DNA from: Metalysinibacillus jejuensis
GTDB lineage: Bacteria > Bacillota > Bacilli > Bacillales_A > Planococcaceae
Length of the DNA: 54,549 bases
NCBI RefSeq assembly: GCF_003057615.1
Contig: NZ_QAFW01000014.1
Span: forward strand, 1 to 54,549
Direction of reading: 5' to 3'
The position numbers and the translations under genes were made by a program. Below are positions 36,427 through 44,193 of the stretch, one piece after another. Below the pieces are notes generated by a model that ran no database searches, had not been told where the DNA came from, and worked only from the letters and a program-made list of their open reading frames with translations. Position 1 is the first letter of the stretch. Each line of letters begins with the position of its first letter.

Positions 36427-36499
36427 GGGGTCCCGGCAGAAAAACGCGGAAAATATACGCTAAGCAAATTTCGACATGAAAAAAGCCGATTTTCTTTAC
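36427..36499 (+). repeat. 73-bp inverted repeat, left copy
   Basis: The segment begins GGGGTCCCGGCAGAAAAACG and ends GATTTTCTTTAC. Its perfect reverse complement is at 43787-43859. The two enclose an AT-rich island of about 7.3 kb. Confidence 0.95.
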
Positions 36500-36720
36500 T
36501 CTAAAGAACTTGTTGAGTTTTTTAAAAGCTATGTATTTATTAAAAATAACAGAACAGTAACATTGTTGTAATAATCCATTACATTTATACCAATATTTTA
36601 CTACTTTCCTCCAATTAATTATAGTAGGTTTCTCTCATTCTGTTAGAATATTATTAAAATATTGTAAACTCCATTGAGGTTACTTCTAATTTTTACTAAA
36701 CTAGAGATGTAATGCTCACA

Positions 36721-36742
36721 GTACAATAGTACAAGTGGTACA
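36721..36742. promoter_or_regulatory. Palindromic GTAC operator candidate
   Basis: GTACAATAGTAC followed by AAGTGGTAC lies 35-55 bases before the first secreted-protein gene. A spaced GTAC palindrome of this kind is a typical target for small GntR repressors, and such a regulator is encoded in the facing ABC cluster. The link is inferred. Confidence 0.45.
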
Positions 36743-36776
36743 GAGCATCAAAATTTTAAAAGGATGGTGACTCTTG

Positions 36777-37166
36777 ATGAAGAAGAAGAAGAACAGGTTA
36801 GCAGTTTTAGGTCTGACTGTCGGTTTGTTAGCTTTTGGTGGAGCAGTACAAGCAGGTACATCTTATTCTGGATATAACACGACTGTTGGTGCATTTAATG
36901 GAAGTGGTTACACAGGATATCAAACGAAAGCAAACTCTGGTGCGTATGGTAATTTAAGTTCAGGTACTGTTGGTGGCTCTTATACTGTTGATGCGAGAAT
37001 GCAAGCAAGCTCTGGTACTGGTTCATGGGTAAGAAGTGTCACTGACAATGATTTCCGGAATCTACCAAACTCTGTTCCGAGTGGAACAAGTGCACGAGTT
37101 CAATTTAGTAATGATGTTACAACCCCAGTTAATGTTCAAGTATCAGGATCTTGGAGAAGTAATTAA
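36777..37166 (+). CDS. Secreted beta-rich protein, paralogue 1
   Basis: This 129-residue protein has a clear signal peptide (basic start MKKKKNRLAVLGLTVGLLAF and a probable cut after VQA). The mature part of about 100 residues is rich in Ser, Gly, Tyr and Thr, has no Cys and ends NVQVSGSWRSN. It shares most motifs with the next gene. Such small secreted pairs next to an ABC exporter and GntR/PadR regulators can be bacteriocins or exported stress proteins, but I do not recognise the family. The ATG follows GGTGA by six bases. Confidence 0.8.
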   Translation: MKKKKNRLAVLGLTVGLLAFGGAVQAGTSYSGYNTTVGAFNGSGYTGYQTKANSGAYGNLSSGTVGGSYTVDARMQASSGTGSWVRSVTDNDFRNLPNSVPSGTSARVQFSNDVTTPVNVQVSGSWRSN

Positions 37167-37271
37167 TAGATTTTTAAATCGCTAGTGTCAGTGAATTTAA
37201 TAATTTTTTCGCTTTTGGCCTTTTAACAAAAATGTTGTAATTACATTTTTCAAAAAGGGTGTGAATTAAAA

Positions 37272-37658
37272 TTGAAGAAGAAAAGGTTCGCTGCTCTTGG
37301 TCTAGCCGTCGGTTTAATGGCATTTGGTGGAACAGTACAAGCTGGTACTACTTATTCCAGTTATGATTTCGTCGTTCCTGAGTTTAACGGAAGTCACTAT
37401 ACAGGTTACCAAGTTAAAACCTATTCAGGAACATCTGGTGACTTGAGGTCATCCTCTGTTGGCGGTGCTTACACTGTTGATGTAAGAATGGAGAACAGTT
37501 CAGGTAGTACTGGAACATGGGTAAGAAGTGTTACCGATAATGATAATCGAAAACTCCCAAGCACTGCTCCAAGTGGATCAAGTGTACGACTCCATATTAG
37601 TAATGATCTTACAACACCAGTTAATGTTCGAGTAGCAGGAAGTTGGAGAAGTAACTAA
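37272..37658 (+). CDS. Secreted beta-rich protein, paralogue 2
   Basis: This 128-residue protein is a diverged copy of the gene 105 bases upstream: same signal peptide form, and conserved blocks GSHYTGYQ, VGGAYTVDVRM, TWVRSVTDND and TTPVNVRVAGSWRSN. Charge differs between the two mature proteins. It starts at TTG with AAAGGGTG upstream. A strong bidirectional terminator separates it from the facing ABC cluster. Confidence 0.8.
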   Translation: MKKKRFAALGLAVGLMAFGGTVQAGTTYSSYDFVVPEFNGSHYTGYQVKTYSGTSGDLRSSSVGGAYTVDVRMENSSGSTGTWVRSVTDNDNRKLPSTAPSGSSVRLHISNDLTTPVNVRVAGSWRSN

Positions 37659-37673
37659 AGAATATATATAACT

Positions 37674-37711
37674 AAAAAATCTGATGTTCTAAGGAAAACA
37701 TCAGATTTTTT
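37674..37711. terminator. Bidirectional terminator between secreted proteins and ABC cluster
   Basis: AAAAAATCTGATGTT and AACATCAGATTTTTT pair over 15 bases around CTAAGGAA. Confidence 0.9.
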
Positions 37712-37723
37712 GGTTGCTCACTT

Positions 37724-38368
37724 TTAGAAGTTAGTTACTACTTCCAATTGAGTATCGTTAATGCGATATACATTGTCACAAAGAACTCGAATATCCTCCT
37801 GATTATGACTAGTAATTAAAATCGTACGCCCCTCGTCCTTAAATGATAGTAATAACCTTCGAATCCGATCAACGCTCCCTGCATCTAAAGCATTAAACGG
37901 TTCATCCAGTATAAGTACTTGTTGATCCTCCATAAATGCTTGGGCAATAGCTAGTTTCTGCTTCATCCCAAGAGAATAGTTCTTAACTTTTTGCTTAGCA
38001 TTTGGTTGTAATCCAACGATCTCCATAGCTTCGGAAATTCGCTCGTCACTAATTTTCCCTTTGATTAAAGCCAATTCCTTTAAATTTTGAAAACCGGTTT
38101 TATTCGGAATATATCCTGGTCGATCAATGATAATTCCAAAATTGTCTGGAAACCTTTTTCTTTTCCCGATTTCAGTTCCTTCAACAAAAATATTGCCTTC
38201 ATCAGGGAAAACAAAACCACATATCATCTTGAATAAAACGGATTTGCCGGAACCATTCGGCCCGACAATTCCATATATTTTTCCTTTATCAATGTTTAAA
38301 TCAACATTTGAAAAGAGTGTTAATCCTTTGTAAGTTTTACTCACGTTTTTTAGTGTAATAATAGACAT
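37724..38368 (-). CDS. ABC transporter ATP-binding protein
   Basis: This 214-residue ATPase has Walker A GPNGSGKS (residues 36-43), the signature YSLGMKQ and Walker B VLILDEPFNALD, with the switch His in TSHNQ. The YSLGM form is common in exporters of antimicrobial peptides and in self-immunity pumps. It ends the minus-strand cluster with two membrane proteins and regulators, facing the secreted-protein genes. Confidence 0.93.
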   Translation of the reverse strand: MSIITLKNVSKTYKGLTLFSNVDLNIDKGKIYGIVGPNGSGKSVLFKMICGFVFPDEGNIFVEGTEIGKRKRFPDNFGIIIDRPGYIPNKTGFQNLKELALIKGKISDERISEAMEIVGLQPNAKQKVKNYSLGMKQKLAIAQAFMEDQQVLILDEPFNALDAGSVDRIRRLLLSFKDEGRTILITSHNQEDIRVLCDNVYRINDTQLEVVTNF

Positions 38369-38387
38369 CCTTTAATCACCCCATGAA

Positions 38388-39899
38388 TTATATTTTTAGA
38401 CTTTGTTTGAATAGATAATTAACGATTCCTAAAGCAATACCGTTCGCCAGTATCAAAATCAATGTCAAAGAGTACGGTGAGTAATCCATTAAGTAGACTA
38501 TGCTATTTAACCCTACTGGAATGAAACCTGTTTCGTTTATGCCCGGCAGCAGCAGCACCATAAATACACTAATTAAAAGTACCCCATATATAGACTCTTT
38601 GCTCACCCAAGAAACAATAAATACAGCAATTATATAAAACATAATCTGTAAGAAGCCATTAACGAAAAAGTGGTAGAGTACTTCGTATAATTGATTCGAA
38701 AAGATTGTTACATGAAAGTCTGGCTTCATTCCAAATAAAACGGCTATAATCAGAGAAAGACCCATTAGTATAAAGAAAAATAAGGCTGCTACTGTCAATA
38801 GCTTTTTCATCCAATTCCAAAACCATTTATTTAGATTTCTGTATCGAATGATTTTATAGTAACCTAGCATTTCAACTTCAGTACTTAAAAATAGTTGGAC
38901 TAAATAAGTAAACCCAAAAAACACAATGGCATAATAGAAAAAAGGTATATACGAAAAACTTTCAGCATTAACACCAACAAAAGACGCTACCCATACATCC
39001 AAAATAGTTGTACCAGAAGATTCTTTTAATGAGTTAGCTGAGTAGATGATACCAATTGTACATAGGAAAATATAACACCCAATAGGAATATAAGACTTTA
39101 TTGAATTAATATATGTTTTTTTATCTAAATCCAAAATCTGTAAAAATAATATACTTAATGTACCGATCCCTAAAATTACGAGATAGATTACAATTGGGGA
39201 ACCGAAAGTATTAACTCCTGCTGTTAGTGAAAAAAAAGTAGGCGGAGATAAAAAAGCAATTTTCTTTGGTAATAACTTAAATCCTAAAACTCCTCCCAAA
39301 AAAACAAGTCCACTGATCGACAGTAAAAAGTGTTTACTTTTAGTTAGTACATATACAATTGCTAACATTATGTGTAATAACGAAATGGTTAAAATTAATA
39401 AAACACATTGAGATAAGAAAGCCGATAGTGGAGTAAAAAAATTTATTAGCTCATAAAGAGGAGTAGCTGAATGCTTTATTCCACTAACTTGACTCCAATT
39501 CCATGAATAAGGAAAACCGATTGTCATAAACAAGGACATAAAAATCCATACGAACAATAAAGGAGTTCCCTTTTTCCAAAATTGCTTAAGGGAATTATAT
39601 ACCCAATTTTTAAATGAACCTAAACGAATCAGAATTTGGTAATCAAAATCCACTAAAATAGTCTTTGTTGAAAAAAACAATACAACCGGAATAATAAAAA
39701 ATACAATCAGATACATATCATTTAACATTCGTAAAGTAATATCCCAATTATTGAAGGATATACTCATTTCATAGGCATCTCTGACAACTTCGTTTTTCAA
39801 CAAAACACCATAAAAGTAAAAAACTACTCCTACCAATATCCATTTAATACTAAGCACATCTTGAATGTATTCTTTCAAACGAATATTTCTTTGTCTCAT
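38388..39899 (-). CDS. Large membrane protein of the ABC exporter
   Basis: This 503-residue protein has about 12 hydrophobic helices and no recognised catalytic motif. Position and spacing (19 bases before the ATPase, one base from the next permease) mark it as a membrane part of the exporter. Such long permeases may have arisen by fusion of two six-helix halves. Specific family not recognised. Confidence 0.75.
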   Translation of the reverse strand: MRQRNIRLKEYIQDVLSIKWILVGVVFYFYGVLLKNEVVRDAYEMSISFNNWDITLRMLNDMYLIVFFIIPVVLFFSTKTILVDFDYQILIRLGSFKNWVYNSLKQFWKKGTPLLFVWIFMSLFMTIGFPYSWNWSQVSGIKHSATPLYELINFFTPLSAFLSQCVLLILTISLLHIMLAIVYVLTKSKHFLLSISGLVFLGGVLGFKLLPKKIAFLSPPTFFSLTAGVNTFGSPIVIYLVILGIGTLSILFLQILDLDKKTYINSIKSYIPIGCYIFLCTIGIIYSANSLKESSGTTILDVWVASFVGVNAESFSYIPFFYYAIVFFGFTYLVQLFLSTEVEMLGYYKIIRYRNLNKWFWNWMKKLLTVAALFFFILMGLSLIIAVLFGMKPDFHVTIFSNQLYEVLYHFFVNGFLQIMFYIIAVFIVSWVSKESIYGVLLISVFMVLLLPGINETGFIPVGLNSIVYLMDYSPYSLTLILILANGIALGIVNYLFKQSLKI

Positions 39900-39900
39900 G

Positions 39901-40683
39901 TTACATCAACCATTCTTTTTGCTTGCGCATAGTGAATACAAAGAGACCTATGAAAATGATTAATAAGAATAAAAATGGCACTAGTATAGTCCACAAAGGC
40001 TGCTGTACAATATTAAATGGAAAAATTGTGCTTAGTGGCGAAAACATCGGCGCATTGAGTATGCCCGTTACAAAATTGAAAATATGGTAAAAAAGAAAAG
40101 GAACCGACAAAGCTACAAAAGGATTGGTTAAAACCAACATTAAGAGTAAGGCGATAGAAGAGTAAATTACCGCATTTATAGAAACCCACAATGAAAAAGT
40201 CAATCCATATGCCAAATTACCGTACTCTAAAAGTTGAGAAAAAGTAAACATTGGTATAACAGAATTTGCATCTTTTGGAGAGTAAAATATAATTCCTAGA
40301 TGTGGTTCTAAATATACCACAAAAATAAATGGAAGAAATATTAATAGAAAAACAATACCTCCTGTTAAAAATGCATTTACTATAATTTTGCTTAATAAAT
40401 AAGTATTTAATGGGATTCTTGGTCGAGTGTACAAAACAAAATTATTTCTTAATTCTTGTAAAAAAAGAGGTAAATAGATAATGATAATAATAGCAGGGAA
40501 AAGCAATGGAATAATGGTGGATACCATCTCTTGGAAAACTTCGATAGGCTCAAAAAACTGGTATCCTTCTTTTATCGTATAGAATCTTATAGCTGGTAAG
40601 AGAATAATAATCCCCATCCAAATCAATAAATTCCTTATTGTGAATGCTCTCTTCATTTCAACTAGTAACTGATTGCCTAACAA
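39901..40683 (-). CDS. ABC-2 type permease
   Basis: This 260-residue protein has six hydrophobic helices in the arrangement of ABC-2 permeases, including the cytoplasmic loop after helix 2 (LRNNFVLYTRPRIPLNTYLLS). It probably forms the channel with the 503-residue protein and the ATPase. It starts 15 bases after the GntR gene on the same strand. Confidence 0.8.
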   Translation of the reverse strand: MLGNQLLVEMKRAFTIRNLLIWMGIIILLPAIRFYTIKEGYQFFEPIEVFQEMVSTIIPLLFPAIIIIIYLPLFLQELRNNFVLYTRPRIPLNTYLLSKIIVNAFLTGGIVFLLIFLPFIFVVYLEPHLGIIFYSPKDANSVIPMFTFSQLLEYGNLAYGLTFSLWVSINAVIYSSIALLLMLVLTNPFVALSVPFLFYHIFNFVTGILNAPMFSPLSTIFPFNIVQQPLWTILVPFLFLLIIFIGLFVFTMRKQKEWLM

Positions 40684-40698
40684 TCTAATCCACCTCTT

Positions 40699-41076
40699 TC
40701 AATTCTTCTGATTCATAACTTTTTTAAGAATAGTGACTATTTCTTCATAATGAATATTTAAAACTTCCATTTCCAAGATAAAACTATTCACTAACTCATT
40801 AATAAAATTTCCACGAACTTTACTAATTAATGAAATATCCCTTTGTATATAACTTGATTTTCCCATTTCAGTAATAATTAAATTTTCCCTTTCTAATTCC
40901 TTGAAGGCTTTTTGAACAGTATTAAGATTTACCCCCAACATTTCAGCAAGTTCCCTACGAGAAGGTAGTTTTTCTCCAGAGGCAAGATTGCCATTTATTA
41001 TTTGGTATTTTAAATATTCGAAAATTTGTATATACAAAGGGGACTTTTTGTTAAAAACAATGTTCATATTCCCCAC
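40699..41076 (-). CDS. GntR-family regulator (YtrA type)
   Basis: This 125-residue protein has the GntR winged helix (YLKYQIINGNLASGEKLPS and RRELAEMLGVNLNTVQKAF) and only a short helical tail, as in the YtrA subfamily that controls ABC transporter operons and often answers to cell-wall antibiotics. It lies inside the ABC operon, and probably controls it. The GTAC palindrome before the secreted genes may be another target. Confidence 0.9.
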   Translation of the reverse strand: MGNMNIVFNKKSPLYIQIFEYLKYQIINGNLASGEKLPSRRELAEMLGVNLNTVQKAFKELERENLIITEMGKSSYIQRDISLISKVRGNFINELVNSFILEMEVLNIHYEEIVTILKKVMNQKN

Positions 41077-41080
41077 CTAC

Positions 41081-41851
41081 CTAATCATTTTTCCGAAGCT
41101 GCCACCTTATTCTAAGGAGAAAAAACATATAACCAAACACGTTAAACAACATTAAAGCTATGACCCAAAACGCTTTTAATCGATTTCGATAATATAGTTG
41201 AATTGAACCCCAAATAGTAAATAAAACATAATAAATAGTGAACCCAATGATAAATAGCAAAAGACCGATCTTACGGACATCTAGAACTTCCAATGAAACA
41301 GAAAAATCGTCTGTGCCGTAATATATATCCCTTTTCAATAGGTCGGGTAACCAAAGTTTTTTCCCCTTGTAAGTATAATCAGGATTTTCAGGATTAAATG
41401 TTGGACCCGAATCATATAAAGAAGCCTTTAAAATAAGGGGCTCTTCATTAAACAAAAAGTCTATTTCATTTGAATTCATTTTTTCAAAAGAATCACCGAC
41501 TTTATATCCTATATCTGCAAAATGTGTATCTTGTACATTCCCTAAGTACAATAAAAACACAAAAGCAAAACTAACTATAATTAAACTGGAAACCCCGATT
41601 TTTAGTAATACATTTGCAAAGTTTTTCTGTCGGATTTCCATTAACGAAATTATTTTTTCTGCTTGCTCAAACCCTCCAAATCGTTCTACGGCCATTTTAA
41701 AGGCATTTTTTTCAGTATATCCTTCCATCATCAGTTCTTTAATTGATTCATTCAGATGAGTTCGGGTCTCTTCCTTTAATTCTTTTGTCTCCGGATGTTT
41801 TGGATTGGCATGTTTATATAATTTATCAACATATTCATCAACAATTCTCAT
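41081..41851 (-). CDS. Membrane protein with permease prefix domain
   Basis: Residues 1-75 form the helical permease-prefix domain (DEYVDKLYKHANPKHPETKE, GYTEKNAFKMAVERFGG), followed by one helix (85-105), an outside loop and two or three further helices. Proteins of this type typically sit next to a PadR regulator, as here: the genes overlap by 14 bases. Its role is unknown; sensing or exporter assembly is inferred. Confidence 0.78.
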   Translation of the reverse strand: MRIVDEYVDKLYKHANPKHPETKELKEETRTHLNESIKELMMEGYTEKNAFKMAVERFGGFEQAEKIISLMEIRQKNFANVLLKIGVSSLIIVSFAFVFLLYLGNVQDTHFADIGYKVGDSFEKMNSNEIDFLFNEEPLILKASLYDSGPTFNPENPDYTYKGKKLWLPDLLKRDIYYGTDDFSVSLEVLDVRKIGLLLFIIGFTIYYVLFTIWGSIQLYYRNRLKAFWVIALMLFNVFGYMFFLLRIRWQLRKND

Positions 41852-42188
41852 TTTTATCCTCCTGAGCCAAAAACGATTCTATCAGTTTTTTTACAAATTC
41901 CCATTCCTTGATTTTTAGTTCAAAACCATTGCGGCCCTCGTCCGTCATTAAGTAATATTTCCTTCGGCCTCCTGCCCCTTGCTCATCACTCCAATAAGAA
42001 GAAATCCATGATTTTTTTTCCAATCTCTTTAAAGAAAGATATAGGGTCCCTTCCTTCAATTCGAATGATCCATTGCTTTTCTCTCTAACTATTTTGGCAA
42101 TTTCATATCCATACATATCTTGTTTACTTAGGAGAGATAGTATAAGAGTGTCAATATGCCCCTTTAGTAATTCTTTATCAATTTCCAA
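41838..42188 (-). CDS. PadR-family transcriptional regulator
   Basis: This 116-residue protein is a PadR winged helix: GHIDTLILSLLSKQDMYGYE, LKEGTLYLSLKRLEKKSWI and GRRKYYLMTDEGR are the typical blocks. It starts at TTG with GGAGGGG upstream and heads the ABC cluster. PadR proteins repress stress or detoxification genes and release DNA on binding a ligand; the likely target is its own operon. Confidence 0.92.
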   Translation of the reverse strand: MEIDKELLKGHIDTLILSLLSKQDMYGYEIAKIVREKSNGSFELKEGTLYLSLKRLEKKSWISSYWSDEQGAGGRRKYYLMTDEGRNGFELKIKEWEFVKKLIESFLAQEDKNENC

Positions 42189-42517
42189 TTATGTTTCCCC
42201 TCCGAGCGTCAAACACATAAACAACTTATAATCACCTTAAAATATATTACCTAATAATGCAATGTATTTTTATTTAAAGAAATTGTAAATATTATTTTTA
42301 ATCAAGACATAAAAAGAAGGTTCGTATTGTTTATCAATACTAATCAAAATACAGTCTCAAAAACGAATGTTTTTGAGATTATTTATATATAAAAATTTAC
42401 GCTCTGGAAATCTAGTAAAATGAGTCTCATAACTTATCTTAAAATCAAAATCTCAATATTTCTATTTTTATTGACTTATGAGAAAATAATAGAGAATTTA
42501 TTGTTTGAGGTGATGGA
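42189..42517. promoter_or_regulatory. AT-rich intergenic region with likely res site
   Basis: The 330 bases between the diverging PadR and resolvase genes contain a 24-base palindrome TCTCAAAAAC-GAAT-GTTTTTGAGA (42355-42378) and, further on, TCTCATAA (42425) facing TTATGAGA (42476). Serine resolvases of Tn3 elements bind such imperfect repeats just upstream of their gene. No coding region was found. Confidence 0.5.
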
Positions 42518-43066
42518 ATGTTAGTAGGATATGCACGAGTTTCTACTCAGGATCAGAATCTTGATCTACAAAAGGATGTTTTACTACAAATCGGATGTGA
42601 ACGAATTTTCACTGACATTGCGAGTGGAGCAAAATCTTCAAGAACGGGATTAGATGATGCTCTTGGTTTTTTAAGAGAGGGAGACACGCTGGTTGTTTGG
42701 AGACTAGACAGGCTGGGGCGTTCATTAAAACATTTGATAGAAGTAGTTAATTCCTTAAATGAAAAAAACATCAGCTTTAAGAGTTTACAAGAGAATATTG
42801 ATACTTCTACAAGTGGGGGAAAGCTTATTTTTCATGTTTTTGGTGCACTTGCCGAATTTGAACGTGAAATTATACGGGAAAGAACGCAAGCTGGATTATC
42901 TGCAGCACGTTCACGAGGACGGCTCGGAGGCAGACCAAGAGCTATGGACAATAAAAAAGTATTGTTAGCAAAATCATTAATGGGAAATCCAAACTATTCA
43001 ATACCAGATATCTGTGAAATGCTTTCAGTTTCAAGAGCCACGCTGTATCGATATGTAAAAGCATAA
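42518..43066 (+). CDS. tnpR: Tn3-type serine resolvase
   Basis: This 182-residue recombinase has the nucleophile Ser9 in GYARVSTQDQN, the Arg-rich WRLDRLGRS motif and a C-terminal helix-turn-helix (SIPDICEMLSVSRATLYRYV). It resolves cointegrates of Tn3-family transposons at a res site, probably upstream. It is complete. Directly downstream lies the start of the matching transposase. Confidence 0.93.
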   Translation: MLVGYARVSTQDQNLDLQKDVLLQIGCERIFTDIASGAKSSRTGLDDALGFLREGDTLVVWRLDRLGRSLKHLIEVVNSLNEKNISFKSLQENIDTSTSGGKLIFHVFGALAEFEREIIRERTQAGLSAARSRGRLGGRPRAMDNKKVLLAKSLMGNPNYSIPDICEMLSVSRATLYRYVKA

Positions 43067-43089
43067 AAAATATAAGGAAGGGATTTCGT

Positions 43090-43701
43090 ATGTCTTTAAG
43101 GGGTCGAGAGTTACTTACAGCTGATCAACGGGAAGAGTTTGTTAAAATCCCTGTAGATATTAGTGAACATGAATTAGGTGCATTTTATACCCTTTCTCAA
43201 TTCGACCATGAGATTATTAAACGTCATAGAAGAGATCATAATCGTTTAGGATTTGCTGTTCAATTATGTGTACTCCGTTATCCGGGTTGGTCCTTAACGG
43301 ATGTTGAACCGATTCCAAGGACTGTTTTACAATACATAGCCAGACAAATTAATGTTGATCCAAATGCTTTTGATTTGTATGCACAACGAATACCAACAAA
43401 ATATGAACATTTAGAAGAAATCAAACAGGTATATGGTTACAAAAGTTTTTCTTTATCCGAATATCGTAAAGCAGCAAAATTACTTTTACAAACTGCCTTA
43501 AAAAATGGAAATATCATGTATCTTCTTACAACTCTTAAAGATGAATTGTGCAAACAAAAAATTATTCTCCCCAGTATTACAACGATGGAAAGGCTTGTAT
43601 GGGAAACAAGAAAACGTGCTGAAGAAAAAGTATTTAATAATTTAACTAGCTTTTTATCGGAATGGCAAAAACTAAAACTAAATGAACTAATTACTCCGTC
43701 T
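43090..43701 (+). pseudogene. tnpA: Tn3-family transposase, N-terminal fragment
   Basis: The first 200 or so residues match the DUF4158 N-terminal domain of Tn3 TnpA (LLTADQREEF, DRNRLGFAVQL-like RRDHNRLGFAVQLCVLRYPG). A full enzyme has nearly 1000 residues with a DDE core; everything after this part is missing. The frame runs into an IS200/IS605 right end at 43702, which supplies a false C-terminus and stop. The transposase is therefore dead. Confidence 0.9.
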
Positions 43702-43758
43702 AGTGAACTACCCACCACTTATTGACCTTGCGGTCTAATTGAAGTGGGGGCTTCTCGA
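43702..43758 (-). mobile_element. IS200/IS605 right-end fragment (57 bp)
   Basis: This segment is the exact reverse complement of bases 104-160, the right end of the IS at the window start. It stops where the rest of the IS should continue. It marks an IS insertion into the Tn3 transposase followed by loss of the IS body. Confidence 0.9.
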
Positions 43759-43786
43759 TAAGCTTTTAAAGCCGATTCCTCTTAGC

Positions 43787-43859
43787 GTAAAGAAAATCGG
43801 CTTTTTTCATGTCGAAATTTGCTTAGCGTATATTTTCCGCGTTTTTCTGCCGGGACCCC
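43787..43859 (-). repeat. 73-bp inverted repeat, right copy
   Basis: Perfect reverse complement of 36427-36499. It is followed at 43860-43895 by another GCGCTCTTTGC hairpin element, as its partner is on the other side. Confidence 0.95.
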
Positions 43860-43919
43860 TACCACAAAAGCGCTCTTTGCTTTTGATGGTGTGGCTGAAA
43901 AGAGCGAGGATGTAGCCCT

Positions 43920-44145
43920 GTGCGCACATTTCAACCAAATAGCCGCATTGCATAACATCAAGTGCGCACATTCCAATAAACTAGCTGCATCGCGCAACAT
44001 CAAGTGCGCACATTCCAATAAACTAGCTGCATCGCGCAACATCAAGTGCGCATATTCCAATAAACTAGCTGCATCGCGCAACATCAAGTGCGCACATTCC
44101 AATAAACTAGCTGCATCGCGCAACATCAAGTGCGCACGCATGCAC
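43920..44145. repeat. 42-bp tandem repeat, 5 units plus a partial
   Basis: Units start GTGCGCACAT at 43920, 43962, 44004, 44046 and 44088, with a partial one at 44130. Units 2-5 are nearly identical; the first is diverged. Because 42 is a multiple of three, both strands stay open and give false repeated peptides. No gene is supported in this 470-base gap before aspA. Confidence 0.95.
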
Positions 44146-44159
44146 TTTCTCCTAAAAAA

Positions 44160-44190
44160 TACGTAGCCCCCACGTGAGGGCTACGTATTT
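44160..44190. terminator. Terminator after aspA
   Basis: ACGTAGCCC and GGGCTACGT pair around CCACGTGA. On the minus strand it is followed by ATTTTTT-rich sequence. Confidence 0.8.
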
Positions 44191-44193
44191 TGT

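Noticed and set aside
36777-37658. Secreted paralogues as lactococcin 972-type bacteriocins
   Set aside because: Size and signal peptide fit, but the typical C-terminal end of that family was not seen, so I kept them as unknown.
36427-43859. The 73-bp repeats as transposon ends
   Set aside because: Tn3 ends are usually about 38 bp and start GGGG with a 5-bp target duplication; the repeats begin GGGG but I saw no duplication, and the fitting transposase is dead, so a transposon claim is not supported.
43782-44166. Open frames on both strands with 14-residue repeats (for example CAHLMLRDAASLLE)
   Set aside because: They only reflect a 42-base tandem repeat, whose length is a multiple of three; no start site or protein-like composition.
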